Positions 44,189 through 52,526 of a DNA stretch of 64,000 nucleotides are shown here, piece after piece (position 1 is the stretch's first letter; the number at the start of each line of letters is the position of its first letter). A program made the translations under genes and the position numbers. Source of the DNA: Endoryza foliicola (GTDB lineage Bacteria > Bacteroidota > Bacteroidia > Chitinophagales > Chitinophagaceae); assembly GCA_965226965.1 (NCBI GenBank), contig OZ245715.1, forward strand, positions 620,001 through 684,000, in the 5' to 3' direction. The notes beneath the pieces were generated by a model. The model had not been told where the DNA came from, did not search any database, and saw nothing but the letters and a program-made list of their open reading frames with translations.

Positions 44189-45619
44189 ATGAGAGTATGT
44201 GTACTTCAGCCTGATTATTCAACAACAGGTGTGGATTATAAAAATTATGATCCCCCGAGAGATCTGGCGCCTCTATTACCGAACGATCAGGTTGACCATG
44301 TTTTCCTCAACAAGCTTACAACCTACCGTCAACTAAAAGAGCTAAGCAAAAAAAATTACGACATTTTTGTAAACCTCTGTGAAGGATACCTCGAATGGGA
44401 AGTGCCTTCAATTGACGTCATTCATACGTTTGAACTTCTCAACCTCCCACATACAGGACCGTCTTCAAAACTTTACGACCCCACCAAAGAGCTAATGAAA
44501 TATGTAGCTTATTGCGAGGGCGTGCCTACGCCACAATTTGTGTTGGTAGAATCGGAAGAAGATATCCCTCAATGCCTCAAACACCTTGAATTCCCGCTTT
44601 TCGTGAAACCGGCCAAAGCGGGCGATAGTTTGGGAGTAGACGAGCACTCGCTCGTTCAAAACGAAGAAGAGCTAAGAAAAAAAGTGGCCGATATTCTGGA
44701 AGAATACGGACCTCTTCTGGTTGAAGAATACATCGCAGGTAGAGAATTTACAGTACTTGTTGCCGCCAATGGAGACAATGCTTGCAAAACATTCAAACCT
44801 GTAGAGTATAAGTTTCCCGAAGGCCGCGCCTTTAAAACCTATGCCCTCAAAACTTCGGAGCTTCATCCCGATTGCAACTTTCCTTGCGACGATCCTATTG
44901 TAGAAAAAGAACTACGGGAACATGCTGAACGCATCTTCAAAGGATTCGGTGGAATTGGTTATGCTCGTCTCGATTTCCGAGTAAATGATAAAGGCAAAAT
45001 ATTCTTTCTTGAAATAAACTTCACTTGCTCTGTTTTTTATAAAGATGGGATGGAAGGTTCTGCAGATTTTATTCTAAAATTTGATGGAATTGGCCAGGAA
45101 GGCTTCCTTAAACACATCATTGCAGAAGGAATTGCCCGTCATAAAAAGAAACAACGCAAATTCGTTGTTCGAGGAAATTCCATCGCCGGTTACGGCATTT
45201 ACGCCAATCAAAACATTGCGAAAAGCGAAGTGGTTTTTGCCGGTGAAGAACGAAGCCAGCGAATTGCTACCCGTCGCCACGTGGAAGCAAATTGGAACGA
45301 AAACGAAAAAGAGATCTTCCGCCGTTACGCTTGGCCTGTAAGCAACGAAGTGTTCTTGTTATGGGATGACGACCCCTCCGGTTGGGCGCCCCAAAACCAT
45401 AGTTGTGAAGCAAATACCGTTTGCGACGGACTGAATGTAATTGCGCTTCGTGATATCAAAAAGGGCGAAGAACTCACGCTCGATTACGCCGTATTCCTTG
45501 ATGAACACATGGAGTCTTTTGTATGCCGCTGCGGAACACCTTCATGCCGAGGTCTTATCAGCGGTACCAAACAAAACTCAATTACAGAGCGAGAAATTAA
45601 GGTGCGACAACTAAAATAA
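44189..45619 (+). CDS. ATP-grasp ligase fused to C-terminal SET domain
   Basis: A 476-residue two-domain protein. Residues about 1-320 are a D-Ala-D-Ala-ligase-like ATP-grasp unit (NLCEGYLEWEVPS, LFVKPAKAGDSLGVDEHS, metal site FLEINFTCSVFY). Residues about 325-465 are a SET domain: GYGIYANQNIAKSEVVF, NHSC at 403-406, LTLDYAVF and post-SET CRCGTPSC. The fusion implies that ligation and methylation act on one substrate or in one complex. Together with the two upstream genes it forms a compact cassette. It has its own promoter-like element. Confidence 0.86.
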   Translation: MRVCVLQPDYSTTGVDYKNYDPPRDLAPLLPNDQVDHVFLNKLTTYRQLKELSKKNYDIFVNLCEGYLEWEVPSIDVIHTFELLNLPHTGPSSKLYDPTKELMKYVAYCEGVPTPQFVLVESEEDIPQCLKHLEFPLFVKPAKAGDSLGVDEHSLVQNEEELRKKVADILEEYGPLLVEEYIAGREFTVLVAANGDNACKTFKPVEYKFPEGRAFKTYALKTSELHPDCNFPCDDPIVEKELREHAERIFKGFGGIGYARLDFRVNDKGKIFFLEINFTCSVFYKDGMEGSADFILKFDGIGQEGFLKHIIAEGIARHKKKQRKFVVRGNSIAGYGIYANQNIAKSEVVFAGEERSQRIATRRHVEANWNENEKEIFRRYAWPVSNEVFLLWDDDPSGWAPQNHSCEANTVCDGLNVIALRDIKKGEELTLDYAVFLDEHMESFVCRCGTPSCRGLISGTKQNSITEREIKVRQLK

Positions 45620-45749
45620 GATCACTGTCTGCTATCATTCAGTCTCAACCTAATAAATCATATCTCAAGTAGCAGCATTTCGAATATAGCAGCCGCAGAT
45701 CGAAGCTCGACTTCCTTTCTACAAATCGCCTTGAATCATCTTTTATATT

Positions 45750-46352
45750 CTATTGCTCGGTAATTTCTATTCGAAGCTTCTCAATTCGATTTAATAAAGT
45801 GCTCACTTGTTTTGCACTCGATAATCCAATAAGATATCCTCTTTGTTTACTAGGGCTGAGTTTATAAAAAGCCTCTTTGAAAAGAACATCCTTCTCAAAT
45901 GCGTGCAGAAGCGGCTCAGGCAATGCATTTGCGGCTTTGGGTTTTTCCGCCTTTCGTCCCGAACGCTCAATCTCAACAGCCTCTTGTATGAGCTTCAATA
46001 TTATTTCGCGATCCTCTTTTACCTCCGATGATTTATAATACTTTATTATTCTTGCTTCTTGCGTATTAACACCTTGCTGAATCAATTTGTTTCCGGGGTC
46101 AAGCAGCATCGAGCCTTTCATAAAACTGATGCAAGCGTATTCTTTAAAGGCGCTCAACAGAAAGATGTTCTTTCCATTATCGGTATAACAAGGAACACCC
46201 CATTTTACTTCTTCTAACAATCCCGACCTTACCGCTATCTTTCTTAACTCAACTAAAACCGGCCTCCACAAGTTAACCTTGCAATCCGGCGTTCCTCCAA
46301 ACTTACACCGCATACACCCGTCTTTCAGATATCCATCAACAGTATCAATCAT
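45750..46352 (-). CDS. DUF1801/YdeI (OmdA)-type protein
   Basis: A 200-residue protein with a DUF1801-like N-terminal domain (VKWGVPCYTDNGKNIFLLSAFK) and a C-terminal OmdA-type tail (KEAFYKLSPSKQRGYLIGLSSAKQ). The start at 46352 (MIDTVDGYLKDG) is chosen; in-frame extension to 46496 reads through low-complexity repeat DNA. Family function is unclear (bacteriocin protection has been suggested for YdeI/OmdA). The tandem repeat lies directly upstream. Confidence 0.75.
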   Translation of the reverse strand: MIDTVDGYLKDGCMRCKFGGTPDCKVNLWRPVLVELRKIAVRSGLLEEVKWGVPCYTDNGKNIFLLSAFKEYACISFMKGSMLLDPGNKLIQQGVNTQEARIIKYYKSSEVKEDREIILKLIQEAVEIERSGRKAEKPKAANALPEPLLHAFEKDVLFKEAFYKLSPSKQRGYLIGLSSAKQVSTLLNRIEKLRIEITEQ

Positions 46353-46392
46353 GGCAATATTTTGATACAAATTACCAAAACCATTCAGTATT

Positions 46393-46748
46393 CTCGTGTT
46401 CTTTCCTTCAACCCCTCTCCCTACATTCCTCATTTCCTCGCTTCCTCTTCTCCTCGTTCCTGTCTTCCCCCTGTTCCTCCCCCTCTTCTTTCTCAACTGC
46501 TCATCTCTTCCTCGTTCCTCGTTTCCTCGCTTCCTCTTCTCCTCGTTCCTGTCTCCCCCAGTTCCTCCCCCTCTTCTTTCTCAACTGCTCATCTCTTCCT
46601 CGTTCCTCGTTTCCTCGCTTCCTCTTCTCTTCGTTCCTGTCTCCCCCTGTTCCACCTCCTCTTCCTTCTCCTCTCCTCCTCGTTCCCCGTCTCCTCGCTC
46701 CTCTCCTCCTCGTTCCTCGTTTCCTCGCCTCCTCGCTCCTCCCTCTCA
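46393..46748. repeat. Polypyrimidine/polypurine tandem repeat, 88-89 nt period
   Basis: About 350 nt where the plus strand is almost pure C/T. Copies start with TTTCCTCGCTTCCTCTTCT at 46433, 46522 and 46610 (spacings 89 and 88 nt), then decay into shorter TCCTCGTTCC units. Open frames across it on both strands are composition artefacts. It lies between two minus-strand genes and could form triplex-type (H-) DNA or vary in copy number. Confidence 0.85.
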
Positions 46749-47087
46749 TATTCCCCTAATCACCCCCCCTCCTTTCTCACAAACAAATGCTCTATCAAAT
46801 ACCAATTTCCGTCTTTTTCCATTCTTAGTTTCCACTCCTGTATAACAGTCCTCCACAAAACCCTGCATCCTTGCGGCTTTTATGTCAACAGATTGAAGAC
46901 CCTTCTTCTTCCAAGTACCCAGCAACACCCAATTACGTTCCAGCTGCCGAATAATCCGTTTCATTATCTCCGGCTTTTCATCCTTCTGTTTATAGTGAAA
47001 AGCACTTCTGCAATAATCATTGCAAAACTTTTTGTCCGTTCTGCCCTTCACAATAGATCCACACCACTTACACAGCTTCGTTTCCAT
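46746..47087 (-). CDS. Small zinc-ribbon protein
   Basis: A 113-residue protein opening with a treble-clef/ribbon motif, CKWCGSIVKGRTDKKFCNDYCRS (Cys pairs about 6/9 and 22/26). The remainder is helical with RIIRQLERNWVLLG. Such proteins are common, uncharacterised and short in Bacteroidota. The last residues (EKGGGVIRGI) are coded by the edge of the polypurine repeat, so the C-terminus may have been changed by repeat growth. Confidence 0.7.
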   Translation of the reverse strand: METKLCKWCGSIVKGRTDKKFCNDYCRSAFHYKQKDEKPEIMKRIIRQLERNWVLLGTWKKKGLQSVDIKAARMQGFVEDCYTGVETKNGKRRKLVFDRAFVCEKGGGVIRGI

Positions 47088-47184
47088 ACAAAAATAATTT
47101 AATTCGGTTGTATTTTACTGTTATATACGTTTACATGCGAATATAAGCGTATAAAAAACAGATCCGAGCTTCTTACAACTTCAT

Positions 47185-47223
47185 CTTTGCCTTCATTAAG
47201 AGGCAAAGTTGTTCGCTTTGCCT
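47185..47223 (+). promoter_or_regulatory. Mutually exclusive hairpin leader upstream of ssb
   Basis: Three 8-nt blocks: CTTTGCCT (47185-47192), AGGCAAAG (47201-47208), CTTTGCCT (47216-47223). The middle block is the exact complement of both outer ones, with 8- and 7-nt loops, so only one of the two hairpins can form. The last block ends 21 nt before the ssb ATG. Suggests a switch-like leader or a symmetric repressor site. Confidence 0.55.
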
Positions 47224-47244
47224 TTCACTCAAAAAATAATAGCC

Positions 47245-47604
47245 ATGTACGAATTCAAAAACAGAATCCAATTGATTGGCCACCTTGGTCAAGATCCTGA
47301 AATCAAAATCATTAACAATGATCGCAAATTGGCAAAACTGAACATCGCCACAAACGATCAATATGTTACAAAAGACGGTGTGAAGAAAGAAGACACTCAG
47401 TGGCATTCCGTTAACATCTGGGGTAAATCTGCCGAAACAGCAGAAAAATACCTCAAGAAAGGAGCCGAAATCTACGTCGAAGGAAAGTTGATCTACAATA
47501 CGTATGTAGACAAAGACGGCGTTAAAAGAACAAGGGCCGAAATCGAAGCAAGCGGCTTTCTTGTGTTAAGCCCTAAACCGAAAAAAGAAGCCATTGCAGC
47601 CTAA
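47245..47604 (+). CDS. ssb: Single-stranded DNA-binding protein
   Basis: A 119-residue OB-fold protein that coats single-stranded DNA in replication and repair. Signatures: NRIQLIGHLGQDPEIK, TQWHSVNIWGKSAETAEKYL and GAEIYVEGKLIYNTY. Start at 47245 (MYEFKNRIQL) rather than 47209, which would lie within the leader hairpins. The tail is short and lacks the acidic DDDIPF end of E. coli SSB (it ends KKEAIAA), so this may be an accessory SSB. Confidence 0.92.
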   Translation: MYEFKNRIQLIGHLGQDPEIKIINNDRKLAKLNIATNDQYVTKDGVKKEDTQWHSVNIWGKSAETAEKYLKKGAEIYVEGKLIYNTYVDKDGVKRTRAEIEASGFLVLSPKPKKEAIAA

Positions 47605-47607
47605 ATT

Positions 47608-47630
47608 GATACCGGGTTTATCCCGGTATC
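47608..47630 (+). terminator. Hairpin after ssb
   Basis: A perfect 9-bp stem (GATACCGGG with CCCGGTATC, 5-nt loop) 3 nt after the ssb stop. No T-run follows (TCTCTATCC), so termination is uncertain; it may stabilise the ssb 3' end. Confidence 0.55.
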
Positions 47631-47675
47631 TCTATCCTATACCACCGTTTTGATTTATCTTCACCGCCCCATTTT

Positions 47676-49859
47676 ATGCATTACGATTCTATCAATACCC
47701 CTTTCGAATTAGCCGCTTCGTTTGTGAAAAACACAAACCGATCGATCTTTCTTACAGGTAAAGCAGGAACCGGTAAAACAACCTTCCTGAAACACATTGT
47801 AGAATCGGCTGTAAAAAATACAGTTGTCGCTGCACCTACCGGAGTAGCAGCAATTAGTGCTGGAGGTGTTACACTACATTCCCTCTTTCAACTGCCCTTC
47901 GGTCCCTTCATCCCCGGAACCAAAGCAGGGTTTACTGAACAAGGTATTGTAGACAAACACAGCCTTATCGAAAAAATAAAATTCATTCAACACAAACGAG
48001 AGCTACTTCAAGAATTAGAACTACTCATCATAGATGAAGTGAGTATGCTTCGCGCCGATACGCTCGACGCCATCGACACCATTCTTAGATATGTTCGCAA
48101 AAACCCGCGACTACCCTTTGGTGGTTTGCAAGTCTTGTTCATAGGCGACCTCCACCAGCTCCCACCCGTTGTACAACAAGAAGAATGGACATATCTGCAA
48201 GAATATTACAGTGGCCCCTTTTTCTTTCAATCACAAGTGCTGCGAAACAACCCTCCGCTTTGTATTGAACTAAAAAAAATATACCGTCAAAAAGAAGAGG
48301 ATTTTATCAACCTGCTTAATAATGTAAGAAATAACACTATGACAGCAGCGGATTGGCAAAAACTCGAAAGCAGAACCAATACCAATTATCATATTCCGGA
48401 CGACTGCATCACTCTTACTACCCATAATAGAAAAGCAGATGCCCTGAATGCCGCCGGACTCGCGAAACTAAACTCAAAAAGTTTTTACTTCAAAGGCACT
48501 ATCAGTAAAGAGTTCAACGAGAACGCACTTCCAACAGAAATGGAGCTCGAATTGAAAGAGGGCGCTCATATTATGTTCATCAAAAATGATGTGGGCGAAA
48601 GCAGACGATACTTTAACGGTAAAAGAGCCATCATTACAAAAATCAATGAAAAAGAAATTTTTGTAAAAGGTGTCGACGATGAATCGGAATTCAAACTAGA
48701 AAAAGAAACCTGGAGAAACATCCGCTATGTTTTAAATAAAGAGGACAATGCAATAGAAGAAGAAGAACTCGGTTCTTTTTCTCAATATCCAATTCGATTG
48801 GCCTGGGGTATCACCATTCACAAAAGCCAGGGCCTAACTTTCGATAAAGTTGTGATTGATGCTGCACAATCTTTTTCGCCCGGCCAAGTTTATGTAGCAC
48901 TCAGCCGTTGTACTACGCTCGATGGAATTACGTTGCTTTCTAAAATAACCCCCAATGCCATTAGCACCAATAAAGAAGTAAACGCGTTCATGGCTTCCGA
49001 AGAGGCCATTCCAGAATTGGAAATGCTCTTGAAACAAGAAGCTCAATACCATGCCAATATACAGTTAGTGAAACTCTTCGAGTGGAAACCCCTTGTTCAG
49101 TCACTTCATTCTTTGAAAAAAAACTGCGCCTCAAAAACTATTCAAAGCAAAGAGCTCGTAATGAGCTTTTGCAACAGCTTAATAACAACAGCCAACAATC
49201 AAGCCGATGTGGCAGATAAATTTTCCGAAGAGTTAAAATCAAGGCTGCTCAAAGATGGACCAACAAACGCCGTTTTGCACGACAGGGTTTCAAAAGGTTT
49301 GAAATGGTTTGCTGAAAATCTTCACAACGAATTGATACTTCCTGTTCATAAAGAAGCGCTTCAAGCATCAACCGATCTAAAGCAAAAGACCTATGTGAAA
49401 TTTTTACTGGATACCGAGGCCATTTTGTGGGGTAAATTATCACAACTCCAAAACAGCTCTTTCGATCAAATTGGATTACCCGCAATAGGCCCACTCTTTA
49501 AAAGAGAAGATTTACCCGTAATTCAAGTAAAAAAGAAAAACGCCATTGGATCTTCTCAGTTAGAAACCTTGAATTTCTTCAAAAATGGTTCTTCAATAGC
49601 AGCCATAGCCGAATTACGCGGGTTGGCCACTTCCACTATTCAAGGACATCTCGCAGCATTTGTACTGAACGGAGACCTTGACGCCGATAAGCTCATTGAT
49701 TCTAAAAAGCTCAAACTATTAGAAGAAGAAATATTAAAACTAGGCCCCCAATCTCTTACAGAATACAGAGAGGCACTAGGCAAAGACGTTGAATTCAATG
49801 AACTGAGGATCGTAATAAACCATCTTAAGTATCACAATAAGTTTCCAACCGAAGATTAA
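47676..49859 (+). CDS. Pif1/RecD-like SF1B helicase with C-terminal helix-turn-helix
   Basis: A 727-residue DNA helicase. Walker A at about 28-35 (GKAGTGKT), APTGVAAI, Walker B IIDEVSML, GDLHQLPPV and the late motif GITIHKSQG are all typical of Pif1-like enzymes. A C-terminal HTH_40-like segment (about 625-675, IAAIAELRGLATSTIQGHL) is typical of the Bacteroidota form. Probably unwinds replication or recombination intermediates; its location next to ssb fits. A TATCTTCA box lies 20 nt before the ATG. Confidence 0.88.
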   Translation: MHYDSINTPFELAASFVKNTNRSIFLTGKAGTGKTTFLKHIVESAVKNTVVAAPTGVAAISAGGVTLHSLFQLPFGPFIPGTKAGFTEQGIVDKHSLIEKIKFIQHKRELLQELELLIIDEVSMLRADTLDAIDTILRYVRKNPRLPFGGLQVLFIGDLHQLPPVVQQEEWTYLQEYYSGPFFFQSQVLRNNPPLCIELKKIYRQKEEDFINLLNNVRNNTMTAADWQKLESRTNTNYHIPDDCITLTTHNRKADALNAAGLAKLNSKSFYFKGTISKEFNENALPTEMELELKEGAHIMFIKNDVGESRRYFNGKRAIITKINEKEIFVKGVDDESEFKLEKETWRNIRYVLNKEDNAIEEEELGSFSQYPIRLAWGITIHKSQGLTFDKVVIDAAQSFSPGQVYVALSRCTTLDGITLLSKITPNAISTNKEVNAFMASEEAIPELEMLLKQEAQYHANIQLVKLFEWKPLVQSLHSLKKNCASKTIQSKELVMSFCNSLITTANNQADVADKFSEELKSRLLKDGPTNAVLHDRVSKGLKWFAENLHNELILPVHKEALQASTDLKQKTYVKFLLDTEAILWGKLSQLQNSSFDQIGLPAIGPLFKREDLPVIQVKKKNAIGSSQLETLNFFKNGSSIAAIAELRGLATSTIQGHLAAFVLNGDLDADKLIDSKKLKLLEEEILKLGPQSLTEYREALGKDVEFNELRIVINHLKYHNKFPTED

Positions 49860-49932
49860 GCCATATAACAGGCATCGCTAGCAATCATCTCTATTGCACA
49901 AGCAAGATCATGTATATGCCTTTGTATTTTAG

Positions 49933-49940
49933 TATCTTCG
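49933..49940 (+). promoter_or_regulatory. -7 box (TATCTTCG) 12 nt before pnuC ATG
   Basis: TAnnTTTG with one mismatch; 4 nt remain to the ATG at 49945, predicting a leaderless transcript for the pnuC unit. Confidence 0.55.
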
Positions 49941-49944
49941 TTAG

Positions 49945-50580
49945 ATGTTATCACAATTTTTTTCTGAACTTCTCAATCAACTACAAAACGCTAAACCGCT
50001 TGAGTGGATTGGTGTTATTGCAGGAATAGCAAGCGTTTGGTTCAGTAAAAAAGAGAACATCTTGGTCTACCCAATTGGTTTGATCAATACCATTATCTAC
50101 ATCTTCATTTCAGCTAAAGGCGCACTATTTGGAGAAGCTGCCGTGAACCTTTACTATACCATTGTTAGCATTTATGGTTGGTGGTTGTGGGCCTTGAAAA
50201 AAGAAGATAATAAACCACAGACGCCTATAGCCTATTCTAATAAAAAAGAGATAGTGTATCAATTAGGATTCTTCTCGTTCTTCTTGGTTAGCCTTTTCAG
50301 TATCTTAAGTTTAGTTAAAAAAGGCTTTGCGGCCGATACCATACCTTGGGCCGACTCCATTGCAAGTGCTAGCGCATTCACCGGAATGTGGCTAATGGCC
50401 AAGAAAAAAGTTGAGTCCTGGTACTGGTGGATTTTAACCAATATTTTTTCCATCCCATTATATTTTGTAAAACATTACGCGCTCACCAGTGCATATTATG
50501 TAATATTGTTGCTGCTGGCATTTAGTGGTCTTATGGAATGGAGAAGAAAAGCAATCGAAAACATCAAAAGCAGCACTTAA
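49945..50580 (+). CDS. pnuC: Nicotinamide riboside transporter
   Basis: A 211-residue inner-membrane protein with seven hydrophobic segments and PnuC signatures (SVWFSKKENILVYPIG, YYTIVSIYGWWLW). It takes up nicotinamide riboside. The NadR-type kinase two genes downstream would trap the riboside by phosphorylation, so the unit works in NAD salvage. The tag gene starts 3 nt after its stop. Confidence 0.9.
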   Translation: MLSQFFSELLNQLQNAKPLEWIGVIAGIASVWFSKKENILVYPIGLINTIIYIFISAKGALFGEAAVNLYYTIVSIYGWWLWALKKEDNKPQTPIAYSNKKEIVYQLGFFSFFLVSLFSILSLVKKGFAADTIPWADSIASASAFTGMWLMAKKKVESWYWWILTNIFSIPLYFVKHYALTSAYYVILLLLAFSGLMEWRRKAIENIKSST

Positions 50581-50583
50581 CCT

Positions 50584-51144
50584 ATGTCTTATTGCAAAGC
50601 TATTGCAACCATGGATGGTCCAACTAAAGACCTTCATAAGCATTATCACGACCACCTCTACGGGTTCCCTATTGAAACCGACGATGAATTATTTTGCAGA
50701 CTTATTCTAGAAATCAATCAAGCCGGATTAAGTTGGACTACTATTCTCAAAAAAGAACACCATTTTCGAAAAGCGTACTCTTCCTTCGAAATAAAAAAGG
50801 TTGCGCGTTATAAAGAAAAAGATATCGAACGATTGTTGAGTGATGAAGGTATTATTAGAAACCGACTTAAGGTCCACGCCGCCATTCACAATGCACAAGT
50901 AATCGAATCGCTACAGAAAGAGTTTGGTTCTTTTAAAAACTGGTTGAATCAGAACCATCCCTTAACAAAAGAGGAGTGGACCAAACTTTTTAAGAAAACC
51001 TTTCGTTTTACAGGTGGGGAAATCGTCAATGAGTTTTTAATGAGTACCGGATATCTTCCCGGTGCCCATAGTGAAGACTGTCCTGTTTACAAAACCGTAT
51101 TGAAGCACCAACCTGCATGGAAGCAACTCAACCGAAAAAAATAG
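50584..51144 (+). CDS. tag: DNA-3-methyladenine glycosylase I
   Basis: A 186-residue base-excision repair enzyme that removes 3-methyladenine. Zinc ligands match the family: Cys4, the first-helix His (HYHDHLYG) and the HxxxC pair in GAHSEDC. The catalytic Glu lies in LEINQAGLSW. Normal length. It is placed between pnuC and the NadR-type kinase and overlaps the latter by 28 nt, a tight coupling of repair with NAD salvage. Confidence 0.9.
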   Translation: MSYCKAIATMDGPTKDLHKHYHDHLYGFPIETDDELFCRLILEINQAGLSWTTILKKEHHFRKAYSSFEIKKVARYKEKDIERLLSDEGIIRNRLKVHAAIHNAQVIESLQKEFGSFKNWLNQNHPLTKEEWTKLFKKTFRFTGGEIVNEFLMSTGYLPGAHSEDCPVYKTVLKHQPAWKQLNRKK

Positions 51145-51668
51145 TGATAATAGGCCCTGAAAGCACGGGCAAAAGCACGCTGTGCGATCAACTCGCCAAC
51201 CATTTCAATACCATTTGGGTAAAAGAGTTCGCACGTGAGTACCTCCTAAAAAACGGGATGAATTATTCATTCGACGATTTACTCACCATCGCCAAAGGTC
51301 AGCTTCGAGGCGAAGACGAGGCGGTGGAACAAGTCCGTTCCAATGTATCAAAAAATCAAGACCTGCTTATCGTTGATACCGATATGTACGTAATGAAAGT
51401 GTGGGCTGAGTTTGTCTTTAACAACTGCCATAGCTTTATTCTCGATAACATTGTTTCTAGAAAATACGACCTATATCTACTATGTAATATTGATCTTCCT
51501 TGGGTGAAAGACGAACTTAGAGAATATCCGGACCTAGAAACAAGGGCCAAGCTCTTCAACATTTATAAAGATATTTTAATCAATCAAGATACTCCTTGGA
51601 CCCTTATTAGCGGAACCGGCGAAGAACGTTTACAGGCAGCAATTGAAGCAATTGATAGTTTGAAATAA
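51117..51668 (+). CDS. NadR-type nicotinamide riboside kinase
   Basis: A 183-residue P-loop kinase corresponding to the C-terminal domain of NadR: Walker A at 13-21 (GPESTGKST), KEFAREYL and VDTDMYVMKVWAEF. The adenylyltransferase and DNA-binding parts of full NadR are absent. With PnuC it should convert nicotinamide riboside to NMN. The ATG at 51117 keeps the first beta strand; a GTG at 51144 would remove it. Confidence 0.85.
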   Translation: MEATQPKKIVIIGPESTGKSTLCDQLANHFNTIWVKEFAREYLLKNGMNYSFDDLLTIAKGQLRGEDEAVEQVRSNVSKNQDLLIVDTDMYVMKVWAEFVFNNCHSFILDNIVSRKYDLYLLCNIDLPWVKDELREYPDLETRAKLFNIYKDILINQDTPWTLISGTGEERLQAAIEAIDSLK

Positions 51669-51789
51669 GGCGATTTTAGGTAGAATTGAGCTCTTTTTAC
51701 TCGGTTTTGGCCAGTTTTGGGGCAAAAATCGAAAAAAATAGGTTTTTTGGGGCAATTTCAAAGTTATTAAAGACCCACTTCTTGAAGCG

Positions 51790-52500
51790 CTATTTTGCAT
51801 CAATTAGCCTCCTTATATCCTCATCTGATTCTAGGTTTCCCATTTGCACCATTATCCAAGGATACTTTCGAGCAACAAATCTCGACATCGGCTTAACCGT
51901 AAACCTTACCGGATTGGGTAAACAAGCTGCAATGATTGCTGCTTCGGATCGACTTAATTTCGAAGCCGGTTTTTTAAAATAGAACTGCGAAGCCGCTTCA
52001 ATTCCATAAACCCCCTGGCCCATTTCAATTACATTCAAATACATTTCCAGAATTCGCTTTTTGCCCCAAATGGTTTCAATCATAAAAGTGAGGTACACTT
52101 CCAGGCCTTTCCGAAACCAACTTCGCCCCTGCCAAAGAAAAACATTCTTTGCCACCTGTTGGCTAATGGTAGAGGCCCCGCGTATTCTGTTGGGCTTTTT
52201 CTTATTGTATTGTTGGGCTTTTTCGATGCTCTTCCAATCAAACCCACTATGATCCGGAAATAGTTGATCTTCTGAAGAAATAACGGCAAGCTTTGCATAC
52301 TTGCTCATTTCATCATAATCCACATAATCGCGCTTCAGTCCATCGCCTGTTACCAAGCTCACCAACTGAGTAATGGTGATTGGGGGATCAACCCATTTTA
52401 ATACAACAATATATACTAAGTGAAAAATGAGTAAGAAAATGAAAACCTTTTTGGTAACCCTCCAGAGTTTTGATAGAATTTCTTTTGCTTTTGCGAACAT
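51790..52500 (-). CDS. mtgA: Monofunctional peptidoglycan glycosyltransferase
   Basis: A 236-residue GT51 enzyme polymerising lipid II. One N-terminal membrane anchor (about 15-37); catalytic Glu in SSEDQLFPDHSGFD; GASTISQQVAKN and RKGLEVYLTFMIE as in the family; second acidic motif EMYLNVIEMGQGVYG. No transpeptidase domain, as expected. A TATCTTGC box lies 18 nt upstream of the ATG. Confidence 0.92.
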   Translation of the reverse strand: MFAKAKEILSKLWRVTKKVFIFLLIFHLVYIVVLKWVDPPITITQLVSLVTGDGLKRDYVDYDEMSKYAKLAVISSEDQLFPDHSGFDWKSIEKAQQYNKKKPNRIRGASTISQQVAKNVFLWQGRSWFRKGLEVYLTFMIETIWGKKRILEMYLNVIEMGQGVYGIEAASQFYFKKPASKLSRSEAAIIAACLPNPVRFTVKPMSRFVARKYPWIMVQMGNLESDEDIRRLIDAK

Positions 52501-52526
52501 GGGTTCAATCGGTTTTCTGCAAGATA

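Noticed and set aside
45277..45284. Third parS-like site (CCACGTGG)
   Set aside because: It is inside the ATP-grasp-SET coding region and lacks the TT flank on one side; chance occurrence.
46393..46748. Possible CRISPR array
   Set aside because: Repeats are 88-89 nt, contiguous, without unique spacers, and no cas genes are present.
46362..47102. Long plus-strand open frame (246 codons) and minus-strand frames across the pyrimidine-rich array
   Set aside because: The translations are pure Ser/Pro/Leu or Arg/Gly/Glu runs produced by the repeat; two real minus-strand genes occupy the flanks.
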